A stretch of 64,000 bases of DNA from Enoplosus armatus (taxonomy: Eukaryota; Chordata; Actinopteri; Centrarchiformes; Enoplosidae). Within the stretch, counting starts at the first letter, position 1, and every line of letters starts with the position of its first letter. The DNA lies in the NCBI RefSeq assembly GCF_043641665.1, contig NC_092180.1:12703891-12767890 (forward strand). The letters are read 5' to 3'. Both the position numbers and the translations under genes were made by a program. Under the pieces are notes generated by a model. The model saw only the letters and a program-made list of their open reading frames with translations. It was not told the DNA's origin and made no database searches. Below are positions 1 to 11,778 of this stretch, one piece after another.

Positions 1-40
1 TTACTAGGTGTAGATTTCAGAATTAACTCTCTAAGCAAAA

Positions 41-221
41 CACACACACACTCCCTCCCTCCCTCCCTCCCTCTCTCTCTCACACACACACCACCACCAC
101 CACCATACTATATTACTACTACCAATAGTCTACAAAGTTATATAGTCACAGTACAATTAACCACCTCTATTTTAGCCATGTTAGCCTTTCAGTTTATCAC
201 ACACACACACACACACACACA
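41..221. repeat. Cluster of simple repeats
   Basis: Adjoining short tracts of (CA)n, (CTCC)n, (TC)n, (CA)n and (CCA)n occupy about 41-105, and a separate (CA)n runs at about 198-221. They lie just upstream of the CpG-rich region at 0.4-1.0 kb. Nothing coding is visible. Confidence 0.9.
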
Positions 222-409
222 TTAAGTTACATAAGCCAGCACCACAGTGTTGAACAAAACACTTCAGACTTGAATTTTATCCGGCCAGGTACCCACCTTA
301 TTTGTAGCTTTGGAGGACATTTTACACTCCTATTCCGCTTTAAAAAGTGGCAGGTTAAAAGTTGTTGCTGTCTTTGTTGTGATAATCACTTGGGAGAGTG
401 CGCTATTTT

Positions 410-1020
410 CCTTCCAGTTGAATTTTCGCCCAGCTGCCGCCACGCCGGGCTACGTTGTTATTTTATTTTATCCAGGACGACGGGAAACATGTCACGAAAA
501 GCCGTGTGGAAAGTCCAAAGTTCATTATCTTATCGTCGCTGCCTGAAACGCTAACGTTAGTCCAGTTAGGTATCGAGTCATGGAAGAAACTCGAGCTGAA
601 AAAAAGGTAAGTAAGACCACCTTGCTTTGGCGTTTCGTTGCTAACCTCTGGATGAAAAGTTGGAGAGAGTAGGCATCACTCGGACGGTGTGCTGCAATGG
701 CAGGCTGAGTATTAAACCTCTCCCTGCTCTCGGCTCTGTGAGCAACGGCCGTGTCGTGTCTGTGCGGAGCAGACCAATGCACCCACGGAGGGGTGCTAGA
801 CTCTGGGAAAACGGGGGCATTGTCAATTTACGCCGAAAGGTCTCCCCAAATGTATATTTTCTGTTGTGCTAAGTAAGGAATGTATTATTATTTTATCATT
901 TTGGTTCATTCCTGTTTTATATCTAATATCATCGCGGATAAGAAAAGTGCCCACCCCTGTTATCCCGCGGAATAAACAGTCCGGGATACAATGAGGAGAA
1001 GCGACGCCGCTGTCCCCGCT
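410..1020 (+). promoter_or_regulatory. CpG-rich candidate promoter and 5' UTR region
   Basis: CpG dinucleotides are clearly denser here than in the flanking AT-rich DNA. Examples are the GCCGCCACGCCGGGC block near 435-450, the CG-rich run at 720-800 and the CCGCGG at about 966-971. The block ends in a short exon with an ATG at 580 and a consensus donor at 607. An AACGTTAG motif at about 553-560 sits 20 bases before the ATG; motifs of this kind are common in teleost 5' UTRs (from memory). No TATA box stands out, as expected for a CpG-type promoter. The exact transcription start cannot be read from sequence alone, and a start on the minus strand running out of the window is also possible. Confidence 0.45.
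580..606 (+). CDS. Candidate first coding exon (MEETRAEKK)
   Basis: The ATG at 580-582 has G at -3 and G at +4. It opens nine codons, M-E-E-T-R-A-E-K-K, that end exactly at AAG|GTAAGTAAG, a near-perfect splice donor at 607. The exon ends in phase 0. The setting is CpG-rich and promoter-like. Nine residues are too few to identify a protein, and I do not recognise the start. No matching phase-0 acceptor with convincing downstream coding sequence was found on the plus strand, so the next exon is either short, distant or outside the window. The predicted direction is opposite to that of the minus-strand gene at 32.7-46.8 kb, so the two would overlap if this one is long. It could instead be the start of a non-coding transcript or a chance match. 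Confidence 0.35.
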
Positions 1021-2421
1021 GATGCTGAATGCTCACTTTCACTGTGAGATGATGGTGAATGTTGTGTTAGTATGTTACACAAGGACTATAGTGGCCTTCG
1101 GAATATCACGTTTGAGAGAGAAATCGCAGCCTGTATTAGGAGAAAAGCTGTGATGCCTCTCTCTCAAATTCAGCTAAAATCGGTGTAAAATAGGCCACAT
1201 GAAGGCTGTCCTCACAATATGTGAGCAGGATATTTAAAAAAGTTAGTCGCATAGGAAATGACCTAAAGTGTTTCCCCTCTCTGTTTGCGTGGGTCGTTTT
1301 GGGGTGGTGCATCTGGTAGATTACAAAATGAGTCTATAAACTAAACAGAGAGTCCTTATTTGAAAGCATTTCTAAGCGCAGAGAAGTTGCCAGTGTTTGT
1401 GGTTGATAAGTCACCTCACAGGAAACCACAAAAGCCATTCAGTAAAGTTCCTACACTTCCTAAACCAGACCCCACCCACAGGATGTAACAATCTCAGCTT
1501 GTATTGTTTCAGTTTACTTCTGTTTCCAGGAAAACAATATATGCAACATTAAAGTGGGCCACAAGAGATACACAAGATGATGGAGAACTGTGACATTATG
1601 AACATTTTCAGTGTCTACAATACATGTGATTATGAGCATATGAACACAGAGGCACACCCTATCTTTTCCAAACAAACTGAGCAATCACATTCCCTCAATC
1701 TAGCTCCTCTAATGATTACTTCCTGTGTGTGTGTGTGTGTGTGGAGGAGGGCTTGGCGGCAGCGTAGGTGGTCTAAGGGGTTAATTCCCACCAGACATAA
1801 TCCTGCAAGGCTAAAATACCGCCAGTCAGGAGTAGCAGACATAAGGGTTGCGAGCAGAGGACGACCTCCAGAAAGGCCAGGTCACTCTGAGAAGAGGATC
1901 AAGACAGATGAACTCTAAAACCTGCAGCCATACTTCAGCCAGGGAAACACATACTCATTTCTGACGTATGTCTGACGAAGACATTGACTTGGACATATAG
2001 TTTACACCACAAGGGTTCACCAAACTCTTTTGAAAGAAAAAATGCAGGGAAAATATATATTAACAGATACAACAATGTTAAACATGCCCCAAGGATGATA
2101 CATACTAGTATTGATGCAAGTCGCTCGCTCCTTCTGAAGCTCCTCAAACGCCTGTCAGGATCGATCAGCGCGGAGAGCAGGATGTTTAACATGATCACTC
2201 AGGTGTCAACTAACAAAAATTTGCAGTGAAAATAACCAAACTTGAGCAAGAAAATATCGCTAATCACCTTTAAAACAGAAGCTTTTCCTCTGCTGCTTGC
2301 CTCTCACTCTCATCTGCACCTGTGATGGTACCTCAGATGTTCTGACAGAGAGGAGCAAGACATTAGTGACACTCCAATGTGATCAAAGCTATCTTTGTCC
2401 TCTATGCTTGCATCCCTGATC

Positions 2422-2473
<52 letters not shown>

Positions 2474-3610
2474 GTCACAAACACACACACATATACACTA
2501 GCACAGCTCTTTCGGGCGACGGGCAGCTTCAAAGCTCAGGTGCGCTCATGGAAGAGCAGGCACATGGAAAACAAAGGCGAACATGCAGGCCCACATTTTG
2601 TTGGAGCGCATAACAAGGTTCACTCAACCCAGCTTCTCCTGCAGCGAAAAGGCTAATGTAGAGTGAAACAGCATAATGTGCACATCCTGAGAATGTAAAG
2701 CTGGCTGTTGATGCGCAAAGAGGCGTTCACGTAAGCAAACACACAATTACATGACGATGGATAAAGAAAAATGTGAGGTTTGATGTGAAACATTTGTTTT
2801 GCATTGGTGAAAGTTCTTAAGCAGATGTTGTTTCCCTATTTTCATCTGTCCTGAGTTAGGTGTCTGTGAGACGCTGTGTGATCCCTCCTGCGCCCTGTTG
2901 ACTCAGGGCTGCCCTGTAGGTCCAGCAAAGGCTCTTTGTTTCAACATCTTAATAAAAACCTTCTGGAGACACAAGACCAACCGAGGTTCTCTATCAATCC
3001 TTGTCACATTATTGTAGACCAGTTAAACACTATGGCTACACAGAAGCCATTCATCTGGAGGTATTGTAGTTTTGTTGTAGTGAAATAACCCGTTTAAATG
3101 ATAAGGCGGGTGTTATTCTAGTTCTTATTGTCAAAAAATCCCATGAAAAGACAAAAATCAACAATGAGTTAGTCTATCTCAATACTTTCAGACTGCCCTA
3201 CCCACTTGCTCTTACTCAAGATGTAAATCTGTAAAAATGGGTGGCATACTGGCATATAACATACTGTATAGTTTTATCTATTTTTAGGTTTAAAAGTTAT
3301 TTCCAGCTGGGTACTGTAGTTTCTATTAAAAGTTACTCAAATAGGAGTAAATAGTCATTTTCAACTGTGGATTCATACAAATTTGGTGCACTAGTGAGTT
3401 TGTGTCGCAGCACTTTGAGATTGACTCAAAATAAACTAAACAACAGTGCCCATATTCATGGTAATGAAGGAACATGTCTTTGGACAGCGATGTAGCTCTA
3501 TGGCACAGAAGAAGAAGCTGCATCAGGCTTTGGCCACTCAGACAATACTTGTTTTGGTCTTTTTATGGGATTTGTTGACAATAAGAAAATATAGAATATT
3601 GGCAGGTTTA
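613..3610. other. Non-coding stretch, mostly unique sequence
   Basis: After the CpG-rich part ends near 1020 the sequence is AT-rich and broken by stops in all frames. It holds a short (GT)n at about 1723-1742 and a (TC)n at 2424-2472. No exon, RNA gene or recognisable mobile element was seen. Confidence 0.6.
2424..2472. repeat. (TC)n microsatellite
   Basis: This is an almost uninterrupted CT dinucleotide tract with one TTTCTC interruption near 2461. It is followed by a short (CA)n at about 2480. Confidence 0.95.
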
Positions 3611-4044
3611 GGCCCTGATCAGAAAGGATGTGTGTTTTGCAGTGATAGGCGTCTTTTTCCAGACATTTTCTTTAGGCAGTAAACATTTTGTGCGTTGCTC
3701 ATGCGCTCTGGGCGGCTTGCGTTTTAGACACCCGGAGCACCTCGTGTTTTTGCAGGAGCACTCTGAACGCCTCAAGTTGAAAAAACTTAAACTCAGATCA
3801 GAAAAGTGCCAGACATCATTTGCATTGTCTAATCAGATGAATGGAGAGGCGGGCCTTCTGTGGTGGTGAGATCTGTGAGTTTACTTCACAGCAAAATCAG
3901 GCGAAGGACAGGTGATTTGGTGGTTGCAACAATACAAAAATGCAGCAAGCAGCTCTTTTTTAAATTGTAAGCTTCAACACAAAAGGCAGTGCAGTGCGCC
4001 TTGCGTTTTGCCACCTGCAGAAAGCACTCTGTCTGATCAGTGCC
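3611..4044. mobile_element. Non-autonomous hAT-like MITE with inverted ends
   Basis: The left end GGCCCTGATCAGAAAGGATG (3611-3630) and the reverse complement of the right end, GGCACTGATCAGACAGAGTG, agree at 16 of 20 positions. The element is about 434 bp and has no open transposase frame. Its interior has GCG-rich words such as GCTCTGGGCGGCTTGCGTTTT that stand out from the AT-rich surroundings. End sequences and size suit a deletion derivative of a hAT-type DNA transposon. No clear 8-bp target duplication survives, so the superfamily assignment is tentative. Confidence 0.55.
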
Positions 4045-7000
4045 TTACACCTTAAATATAATTTTCTCCTGGATTTAATTTTGAGAGACTTTCACTTACA
4101 GGATATTAATCTGCTCAGTAAAAGCCACAAAGGGAAGTGTTGTGGTGTAACCCGCTAATGATCAGTATACAAATGTCACATCTCTGCTTAAGAGGCCAAC
4201 TGTTTGTGACCAGATTAGTATCATATGACAGGATTAGCAGGCATCTCTCAGATTCACCCCCTACCTTCCAGGTCAATATTGTCCAGGCTTTTGTGGGGAC
4301 TTATACACTCCCCACAAAAGCAAATCTGGTTTCAGGATTTCAAGAAACTTTACATGTGATAAGCCCAAGACATGGTTAGAGGCCCAAGGTTAGATTTATT
4401 CACCCATTAAATCAGGGAAATAACAGTGTTCCTATCCTGATTACAGAAAATAAATTAAAAACATTTATTTTTAAATTAGATTAAAAACAATGTAAAACTA
4501 TAAAAACTGTTCCAAGTTTTTAATATACATCTTACATTCACCGTATCAGCTTAAATATGAAGTGAACAAACTCACTCCCTGACAACTGCTTTTCATCAGA
4601 AAGGGTTTTCACAAGGTGCACACATGGCCAACAAGGAGAGGAGTGTACACATATTTCTTTATAATAACACCCCCGGTCTCCATCCTCTAAGAGAGCCTCT
4701 AAACCTGATATTCCACTAAACCTGTTAATTGTTTCTAATCAAGCAGTCCTTCTCTTCCACATTCAGTCACAGCACAGGCGATTCATCAATCAAACCCTCC
4801 AACATCACATAGTGAGCACACTGGTTTCCAGCAGCACTGTGCAAGTGAGCCTAAACCGAGAACTGTAGCATGGTCAACATATTGATGGATAAAAAAAGAG
4901 GTTTAGAAAAAACAAGACTAAGAGTCTACAGCCATGCTAGCAACACATGAGGCTGTACTTAGGCTGCAGTGCTCTGAGCTAAATACTAACATAAGCATCC
5001 AAACTTCCAAATTTCATAGAAACCCATGTCACAGAGATATTTCAGTCTGGACTATGGCTAACAAGAGCTAGTAGCTATGACCAAATCCACCATTCTGACT
5101 CTATGGTCCTGCCTTATTGTTTTTTCTTCAACACAAACACTCTTTGACATGCTTTCATGACCTAAATAAATGAATGGCATTAGATATGTTGCTATCACAA
5201 ATCAGCTGCAATTATTAAATGTATATCAAAAAATAAATATAGTTCTCGGGAGCACTCCAAGAATGGCACAAGTTGCATTAAAATATAGATGATAAGACTT
5301 TCACATAGTTCAAGGTAGCTTCTTATTATTGGAGTTGATAATCCCACTATTGTCAGTTTTGTTCTTCCCTAATTCATTCAAAATCACAGAGGAAAAATTA
5401 GCTTGTGTAAGAATAGTGCTGTTATTTGGAGACACACTTAGTTCCACTTAGTCCTCGTGATGAAGAAAAAAGCTTTTGGAGTACTAAATTTACCACGGTG
5501 TGTCTTCAGTCATTGAGAGTGAACCAGGCTACTTTTGATCTTCTGAAGACATTTACTCCAAGAGGCGGCCTGTGATCAACCAACCAAACAAATCTCTCAT
5601 TTTGCTCTTTCTCTGCCTCTCTCTTGCTCTTTCTCTTCTAAACAGACAAGGATTGCTGAGCATTTTACAGCCAGAGAACAGAGACTATGCAGCAGTGAAC
5701 CTGGTTGAACTCCACTCTGCTTCTTAGTGGTGTCTTGAGTAGCTTAACAAGGAATGGCCCAAGTTGCAGAGCACCATGGCCAGTCTACTTCAAATTCCAC
5801 AATTTCCTTACTTCTATGACTATTTCTCAGTAAAGAAAACAGCTTATTATGATTCCCCCCTATTGAACCAAACTGAAAACTGAATCTCTAGAGACCCACA
5901 CCCATTAACAATAAATATACTGTTTAAATCTGGTGAGGAAAACCTGGCCATTACGTCATGCTTTCCATCAACGTGGTGACTCCATTGTTTGCTGCAGAAT
6001 GAGACTGTGAATTAAAAATATTGCAAATCCCAAGGTACAATCCACTAGGCACTCAGCTCAAGTGTGTGTGTTTTGCCAGAAAATTCTTTATTAAAAACAA
6101 TTCAACCTTTTCCCTCCATTGTTGCAATAGCGTAGCATACAATGCAAATGAAACTTCAAGCAGCATTTTGTCATTGTTTATAAAGATAAATGTATTACAA
6201 TGTGTCTGTGCTTTGCCAGAGTGTCCTCCAACTCACAGCACAGAGAGAAAGTACAGATTGTTCTCCAAAGTTTAGTATCACACTCGATGCATAATCATGT
6301 TTTTTTCCTATGATGATGGTCCACTTTCTAAGACTGATAACAAAATCCAGCAACCTTGCAAAAACCAGAAAGAAAAAAACACTTGCCATAAAATAAGGAA
6401 ATTAGGGGTTTTCAGTTGTAAGGAAAAGAGGGAAAAATCTGTTATTTTCGCAGAGATGTGTTAAATAACTTGCACCCAGGCTGCACTTGTGTGTGATTTG
6501 TATCATCCAATTACACCAAGGTGCACTTAAGTGACAGGTGGGTGCATGGAAATATTTTGCTGACATGCTATAGGATTTCAACCTGCTGAGTCGCCTGTAA
6601 GCTATGTGGGAAAAGAGTGCGAATAAGTAAAGTAGACATGGATTTCAAGGAAAATATCAATGAGTCTTAAATACGTTTTTATCTGACACAGCTCGAATGA
6701 TGTGTGTAATCTAACAGGACGTTAGATCTGTTCTTTTAAAACTGTAATAGCAAGCTCAAAAAACATAGTTCATTCAATTCTGAGCTGTAGAGTTCTCATT
6801 AAAAACTGATGAGGTTCTTTATGGTTTCCCGATGAGCTGATGAATAATGTTCAGTTGTTCTTTTAAAACAAGGGATCAATATTGGGACCAAATCCAAGCA
6901 AGTCAAGAGATGATCATTTATTTCATTGGATCTGTGCAAACTGACAGCACCCTGACGGTACACGTCTTGTCATGTAAAAGAGCATTCAAAAGACAATAAT

Positions 7001-7940
7001 TATATTTTACACTGTGAGGTATTGGACTAATCTTTCAGTAGTTTTGTGACTATGCACACACAGCTGGGAGAATTAGAAAGACAAAAAAAGAGTGAGGACA
7101 GCACCTGATGCTGGATGACAAAAGCAACAGTGTAGCAATGCAGCATATGGTGCACATATTACTGAAGGTCTCACCTCACATGCATGTACGGTATGTGTGC
7201 TTGAAAAAAAACAGGGGCCTGCAAATGGCCCAGACATTTGCCACTGATAACAAGCATGCCCTCTACAACCACCTGATATGTCTGGGAAACAGTCTGTACA
7301 AACTGGCCGATGAAGTCTGGGGTATGGATGTGCATGTAATGTGCCATAGTTTCATTAAAATACATTATTTGCTAGCATAATTGAAAGGGGCAATATTAGC
7401 CTTTCTTCAACCTACTGCAAAAGCATCTCAAACAGACCAATCACAGTTCTTGCAGTATCCACGTAGCCCATGTACGTATTGTAGTTACATTTTTGAGTGC
7501 ACGTGCATGTCAGCTATTCTCTAAGCTTAGGAGACACTGCACAGAGGTACTGCAACACCTCACGCAGAAAATTCAGCCCCAAGGCCTCACCTGGTACAAC
7601 TCAGAAAAACAAAACAACAAAACGCTGGCACCGGTGGCAGAGACACATTATCAGTCACATATTAGCCAGCCACATAGAAGTATACAGCAATTATACTGCA
7701 CTGCTACTTCTCACAGGTTTACGCGTCACCTCCGACGGCGTAAGAGAGGGTGTAAAAAAAGCAGCAGTTAAACTGTCTGGCAGCACTAACTGTAAATATC
7801 CACCTGAGGCTATAATAACAGTGCAGAAACATAATCTATACAAGTGCACTAATGAAACCTTAAAGCTTATCTTCTAAATCACCATGAATCACAACCTCGC
7901 TCTGTAATCCATAGTTGTGGACATAAATAGAAATAAAGTG
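4045..7940. other. AT-rich non-coding stretch, nothing recognised
   Basis: The sequence is mostly unique-looking and AT-rich. Short open frames show no protein-like composition and no flanking splice pair. No RNA gene, strong palindrome or known repeat was recognised. Confidence 0.55.
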
Positions 7941-8480
7941 CAGTCAGAAAGTATTAGGACATTGAGATGGTTTTCATTGTTTCAGCTCAAATCCAGCACA
8001 TAGGATTTGAATTGAAACAACGACAACAGGGATAAAGTCCTGACTCTCAGCTTTGAGTGTGTTTACGTCCACATCAGATGCACTGGAGGAATTTTAGCCC
8101 TTTTTATATATGTCCACCAGGTCCATCACTTTTCGGGGGAAACAATTAAAATAATCACAACAAATTAACTTAAACAAAGCCATCACATTTAACAGTTGGT
8201 TGCAAATCCTTTGCAGTCAATTGCTGGCTGGAGTATGCAGTCAATGGGTGCTCGCAGACTCTTGTTAACTTCTCTGGTGATCCTCTGCCAGGCCTCTACT
8301 GAAGCCATCTTCACTTCTAGTGTGTCTCTGAGACGTTTTGTCTTCAGTCTTGTCTTCAGGAGTGAGCACATGCTCAGTTGGATTAATGATCTTTATGTTT
8401 CATGGCCATGAAAACTCCTAAATTCCTGTGTGTGTGTTTCATGTACATAAAGGATTATTGTCCAGCTGCATTTCCTAAAA
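7941..8480 (-). pseudogene. 3' remnant of a Tc1-like transposon with decayed transposase
   Basis: Read on the minus strand, about 8165-8480 encodes decayed pieces of the C-terminal part of a Tc1/mariner transposase. A piece near 8445-8465 reads like the QMDNDPKH region holding the second catalytic Asp. A piece near 8360-8400 resembles NPIEH, which holds the third catalytic acid. The frame then continues through VEAWQRIT and IDCKGFATN, which are standard near the C terminus of this family. A gap and at least one frame break separate the first two pieces. Next come about 200 bp of 3' flank ending in a terminal-repeat-like sequence (AAAGTATTAGGACA, about 7948-7961) close to the usual Tc1 end. 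The 5' half, including the DNA-binding domain and first Asp, is absent. It cannot be active. Confidence 0.85.
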
Positions 8481-10130
8481 TTGTGAAAGAGTTGAAACTC
8501 ACCTCTTTAACTTCATAGTTATTGTTTCATTTCAAATTCAATGTGCTGAGTAACGCATATCACTAACCTAATACTTTCTAACTATACTGTATGCTAAAGC
8601 GGTCAGATTAAACCAGGGAAGGGACTATAGAGGGCATCAACTTTGTGCTTGTACAAGTGCTAATATGTCTGTGTCTGGGCCAACATGTGTAAATGGCAAA
8701 GCATGGTGTGAATCCACAGTTTAATGAATAGGCAATAGACACAAGCACTCTTAAGCTGCCCCGCTCAAATTGAGAGACAGAATTATATCTCGGTAAGTCC
8801 AACAGCTGTAGCTCAAGTAACAGTGTCGACAGCGAGCAGCAGGTACTAAAATGCCATTTGACACATACTGTAAGTGGCATGTAATTGATTTTCAAGGAAG
8901 AGTAAAGATTTACAAGTCTAATACAGGCAGCAACTGCTGATTTCAGGCTGCCATGCTCTGGAAACACAATTAACTTCCGTCAGAGTGAAGATTTATTTCG
9001 CAGCTGTCCAGCAGCGCAGCAACATATCTCAAACTAAAACTCAAATTGCACTTCAGTTTAATTTATGTTCTCAGTCAAAGTTCACTGTCCAAACAATAGA
9101 GAAAAGGTTATGTCCTGTTCTTTAAATTGTGTTTCATTAAAGAGAAACTTCACACTTTTCTGAAAAACAGTGATTCACTGCCTTCCTCAGTTTCAAGTTT
9201 CAAGTCTGCGTTAAAGTGTGCTTTTTTGCACCTGTAACCACACCCAACAGTGACCTCACAGTGTACCCCAGAGTACACTTCTACATCACTGCAGCAAGTT
9301 GAGAAGTTAAACCACTGGAGGTCAGCAAAAACTGTTTAAGTGTTAGTTGCAAAGCAACCTTATTTGCATAACAGCCATCATGAGTCTGTTTTAATAGACT
9401 ATTTTAACATATATGCCTTGCTGCTCAGCTTGGTGTTTTGAACCTGTACAAGTTTGATTGGCTGATGATGTTTGATCTGTTCACTTTAATTCTTCCTGTG
9501 GTCGTTTATTTTGATTTCAATATAGCATCAACAATGCACATGTTATTATATAAACAATATAAATATGGGTCAGACCATTGACAAAACCTTCTGTTGTTGT
9601 CACATTACTGTATAAACTACTTGTGCATATATCAAATCATAAAGATAAGTCAGTGACAAAACCTATCTTGTGAGATTGGGCATTTTGATAAACAAAAAAG
9701 ATGATTACCAAAAGACTTGGAGGCAAAGAAAATTTTACTTCTTGCTGCTTCTATGTGGACCTTTTCGTGTTTGTGAGGTTCTACATTTTCAAAGACCACC
9801 AACATTTTCCAATTTCTTCTTTTTATATGAAAGCAGAGAGAACAACATGTGTTTTCAAATGTAGCTATGTTAGTGTGGACATGGTTGTAGACATAAGAGG
9901 TAATCAGTCTTTAGTTTGGAAAAGAAAAGGCATATTCCACCTTGGACTGACCGTAAGTGTTTGCTGCTTGTATCTGAGGTTAACTGTAGTAACAAAGAAA
10001 TTTAGTTTGTGCAAATATTGTCAAAGGTGAAGGAGCAACTGCATGTCTAAGGGGGACAATGTCACTTTGATAAACAGGAGCGTTCACCATTCACTGACAT
10101 CTGCAACAACAGCTACCTGAGGAGTGAACT
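8481..10130. other. Non-coding stretch, nothing recognised
   Basis: AT-rich, unique-looking sequence with scattered short open frames lacking splice context. No repeat or RNA gene was identified. Confidence 0.5.
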
Positions 10131-10174
10131 GTTAGTGTGAATGGATCAACACATGTTGGCTCATTCACACTAAC
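10131..10174. repeat. 44-bp two-part palindrome
   Basis: The arms GTTAGTGTGAATG (10131-10143) and CATTCACACTAAC (10162-10174) are perfect 13-bp reverse complements. Inside them CAACA and TGTTG form a second 5-bp stem around a CA loop, with 3-base bulges (GAT and GCT) on each side. The layout can fold as a single stem-loop in DNA or RNA. No known element was recognised around it. Confidence 0.8.
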
Positions 10175-10516
10175 TGTTTAACATGAGTTGCATTAACTTT
10201 TCATGAGGTGAAAGTTACACCACGTGAGCTCCACAGTTTCCAGTGGAAACTCCACAGTCACAACAACCCTGTTGTCTGCTATGTCTGCATGGTTTGGCAG
10301 TGATGTCAATGCAACTACAAATGTAATGAGAAGCCCTTTTCAGACATGGAATACGTAACATTGCTGGCTTCACCTATCTGCTACAGGGACGGCTTTTTGT
10401 CATTCACACATAGATTACTTTTATGTTAATGATCCTTAAGACTCCATTCGAACAGCACGTTGTCGGGAAAGAGCGATAATGCCTGCACGATATTTGGCAC
10501 CTGGTGTGCGAGAGGA

Positions 10517-10549
<33 letters not shown>

Positions 10550-10868
10550 GAAAGAGAGACACAGAGAAAGAGAAAGAGAGACACAGACAGAGAAAGAGAA
10601 AGAGAGACACAGACAGAGCAAGAGAAAGATAGACACAGACAGAGCAAGAGAGAGAGAGAGACACAGACAGAGAAAGAGAGAGAGAGACACAGACAGAGAA
10701 AGAGAGACACAGAAAGAGAAAGAGAGACACAGAGAAAGAGAAAGAGAGACACAGACAGAGAAAGAGAGACACAGACAGAGCAAGAGAAAGAGAGACACAG
10801 ACAGAGAAAGAGAGACACAGACAGAGCAAGAGAAAGAGAGACACAGACAGAGAAAGAGAAAGAGAGAG
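10517..10868. repeat. Purine-rich minisatellite (AGAGAAAGAGAGACACAGAC type)
   Basis: About 350 bp consist of variable repeats built on GAGACACAGACAGAGAAAGA. Units vary in length by loss or gain of GAGA or GAAA blocks and by AAAG/CAAG variants. The plus strand is almost free of T. The long open frames here (Arg/Glu/Thr/Asp-rich on plus, Ser/Leu/Cys-rich on minus) come from the repeat and are not genes. The array ends at 10868 just before AGCGCTGAGGTAAG. Confidence 0.95.
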
Positions 10869-11420
10869 CGCTGAGGTAAGTTTTAAATGTTACGACAGCA
10901 AGGAAAGAAGACTGTTCTCTCACAGGCTGAATCATAGATGAATTTTGAAACTTACTTTGCATATTTATTCAGATTGACCAGCAGTCTGGTATTAAATTCA
11001 GAATAAATCAATTAAACACACAAACAACAAACATGTTGTGCTGGGATATTGAAAACATCAATTCAAGACAAGATATATTTATAACAAGACAAGTTATCTC
11101 ATGGACACATCAATCTTGTCTCTTGGTAATAAAGACAAACAGTCTTTTCTGTCCCCATTACAAATCAAGGCTACAGTATATCCAAAAAGGAACAGACAGG
11201 TTTGAGTGCATTTTGTTCTGATGTTGTCACTTGTAATCACAAGAGAAGATACAGAGTTGTAACGCAGTGGGAATAGCAGACATCTCTCATAGAGTGATAA
11301 ATGTTTTCTCTTTGTAGAACAGACACATAGAGATAACTGAAAATTGCAAAAAATCGAATAATAAGTTCCCATGTTAGAGTGCAGGACTTTTCACATAACA
11401 TCATATCAGACCTCAATAAA

Positions 11421-11778
11421 ATAGATAGGGGGCAAAGGAGACGATAAAAGAAAGGAAAGGAAAGAACAGACGAAGATTAGAGTGGATGGAAAAAACAGGA
11501 AGAGGGCAGAAAAGTGAGAGCAGGGGAGAGGAAGAGAGATGAGGGGTAAAGGGATTACAGGAGGAAGAAAGGAAAAGAGAGGAGGAAAGAGGGGCCAGTT
11601 TAAGTGAGAGAGAGAATACACTAATTTGACATGTAGGGGTTGATAAGAAGGTAGAAAAGCAGAGCAGAAAAATTAAGGGGAAAGTTAAGGGTAAGGTGAA
11701 GAAAAGAAAAGGTGAATATGAAAAGAAAAAAAATTAGAGACGTCAGCAAAGAGAGGAGAGAATAGAAAAAGGGAATGA
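11421..11778. repeat. Long imperfect polypurine tract
   Basis: Two blocks (about 11421-11590 and 11641-11778) are almost entirely A and G on the plus strand. They include GAAAGGAAAGGAAAG near 11450. There is no fixed unit length. Such homopurine DNA can adopt triplex structures; here it is simply a low-complexity region. Confidence 0.8.

Noticed and set aside
10404..10962. Long open frames on both strands at 10.4-10.96 kb (up to 178 codons)
   Set aside because: They run through the AGAGAC minisatellite and encode only its repeated residues.
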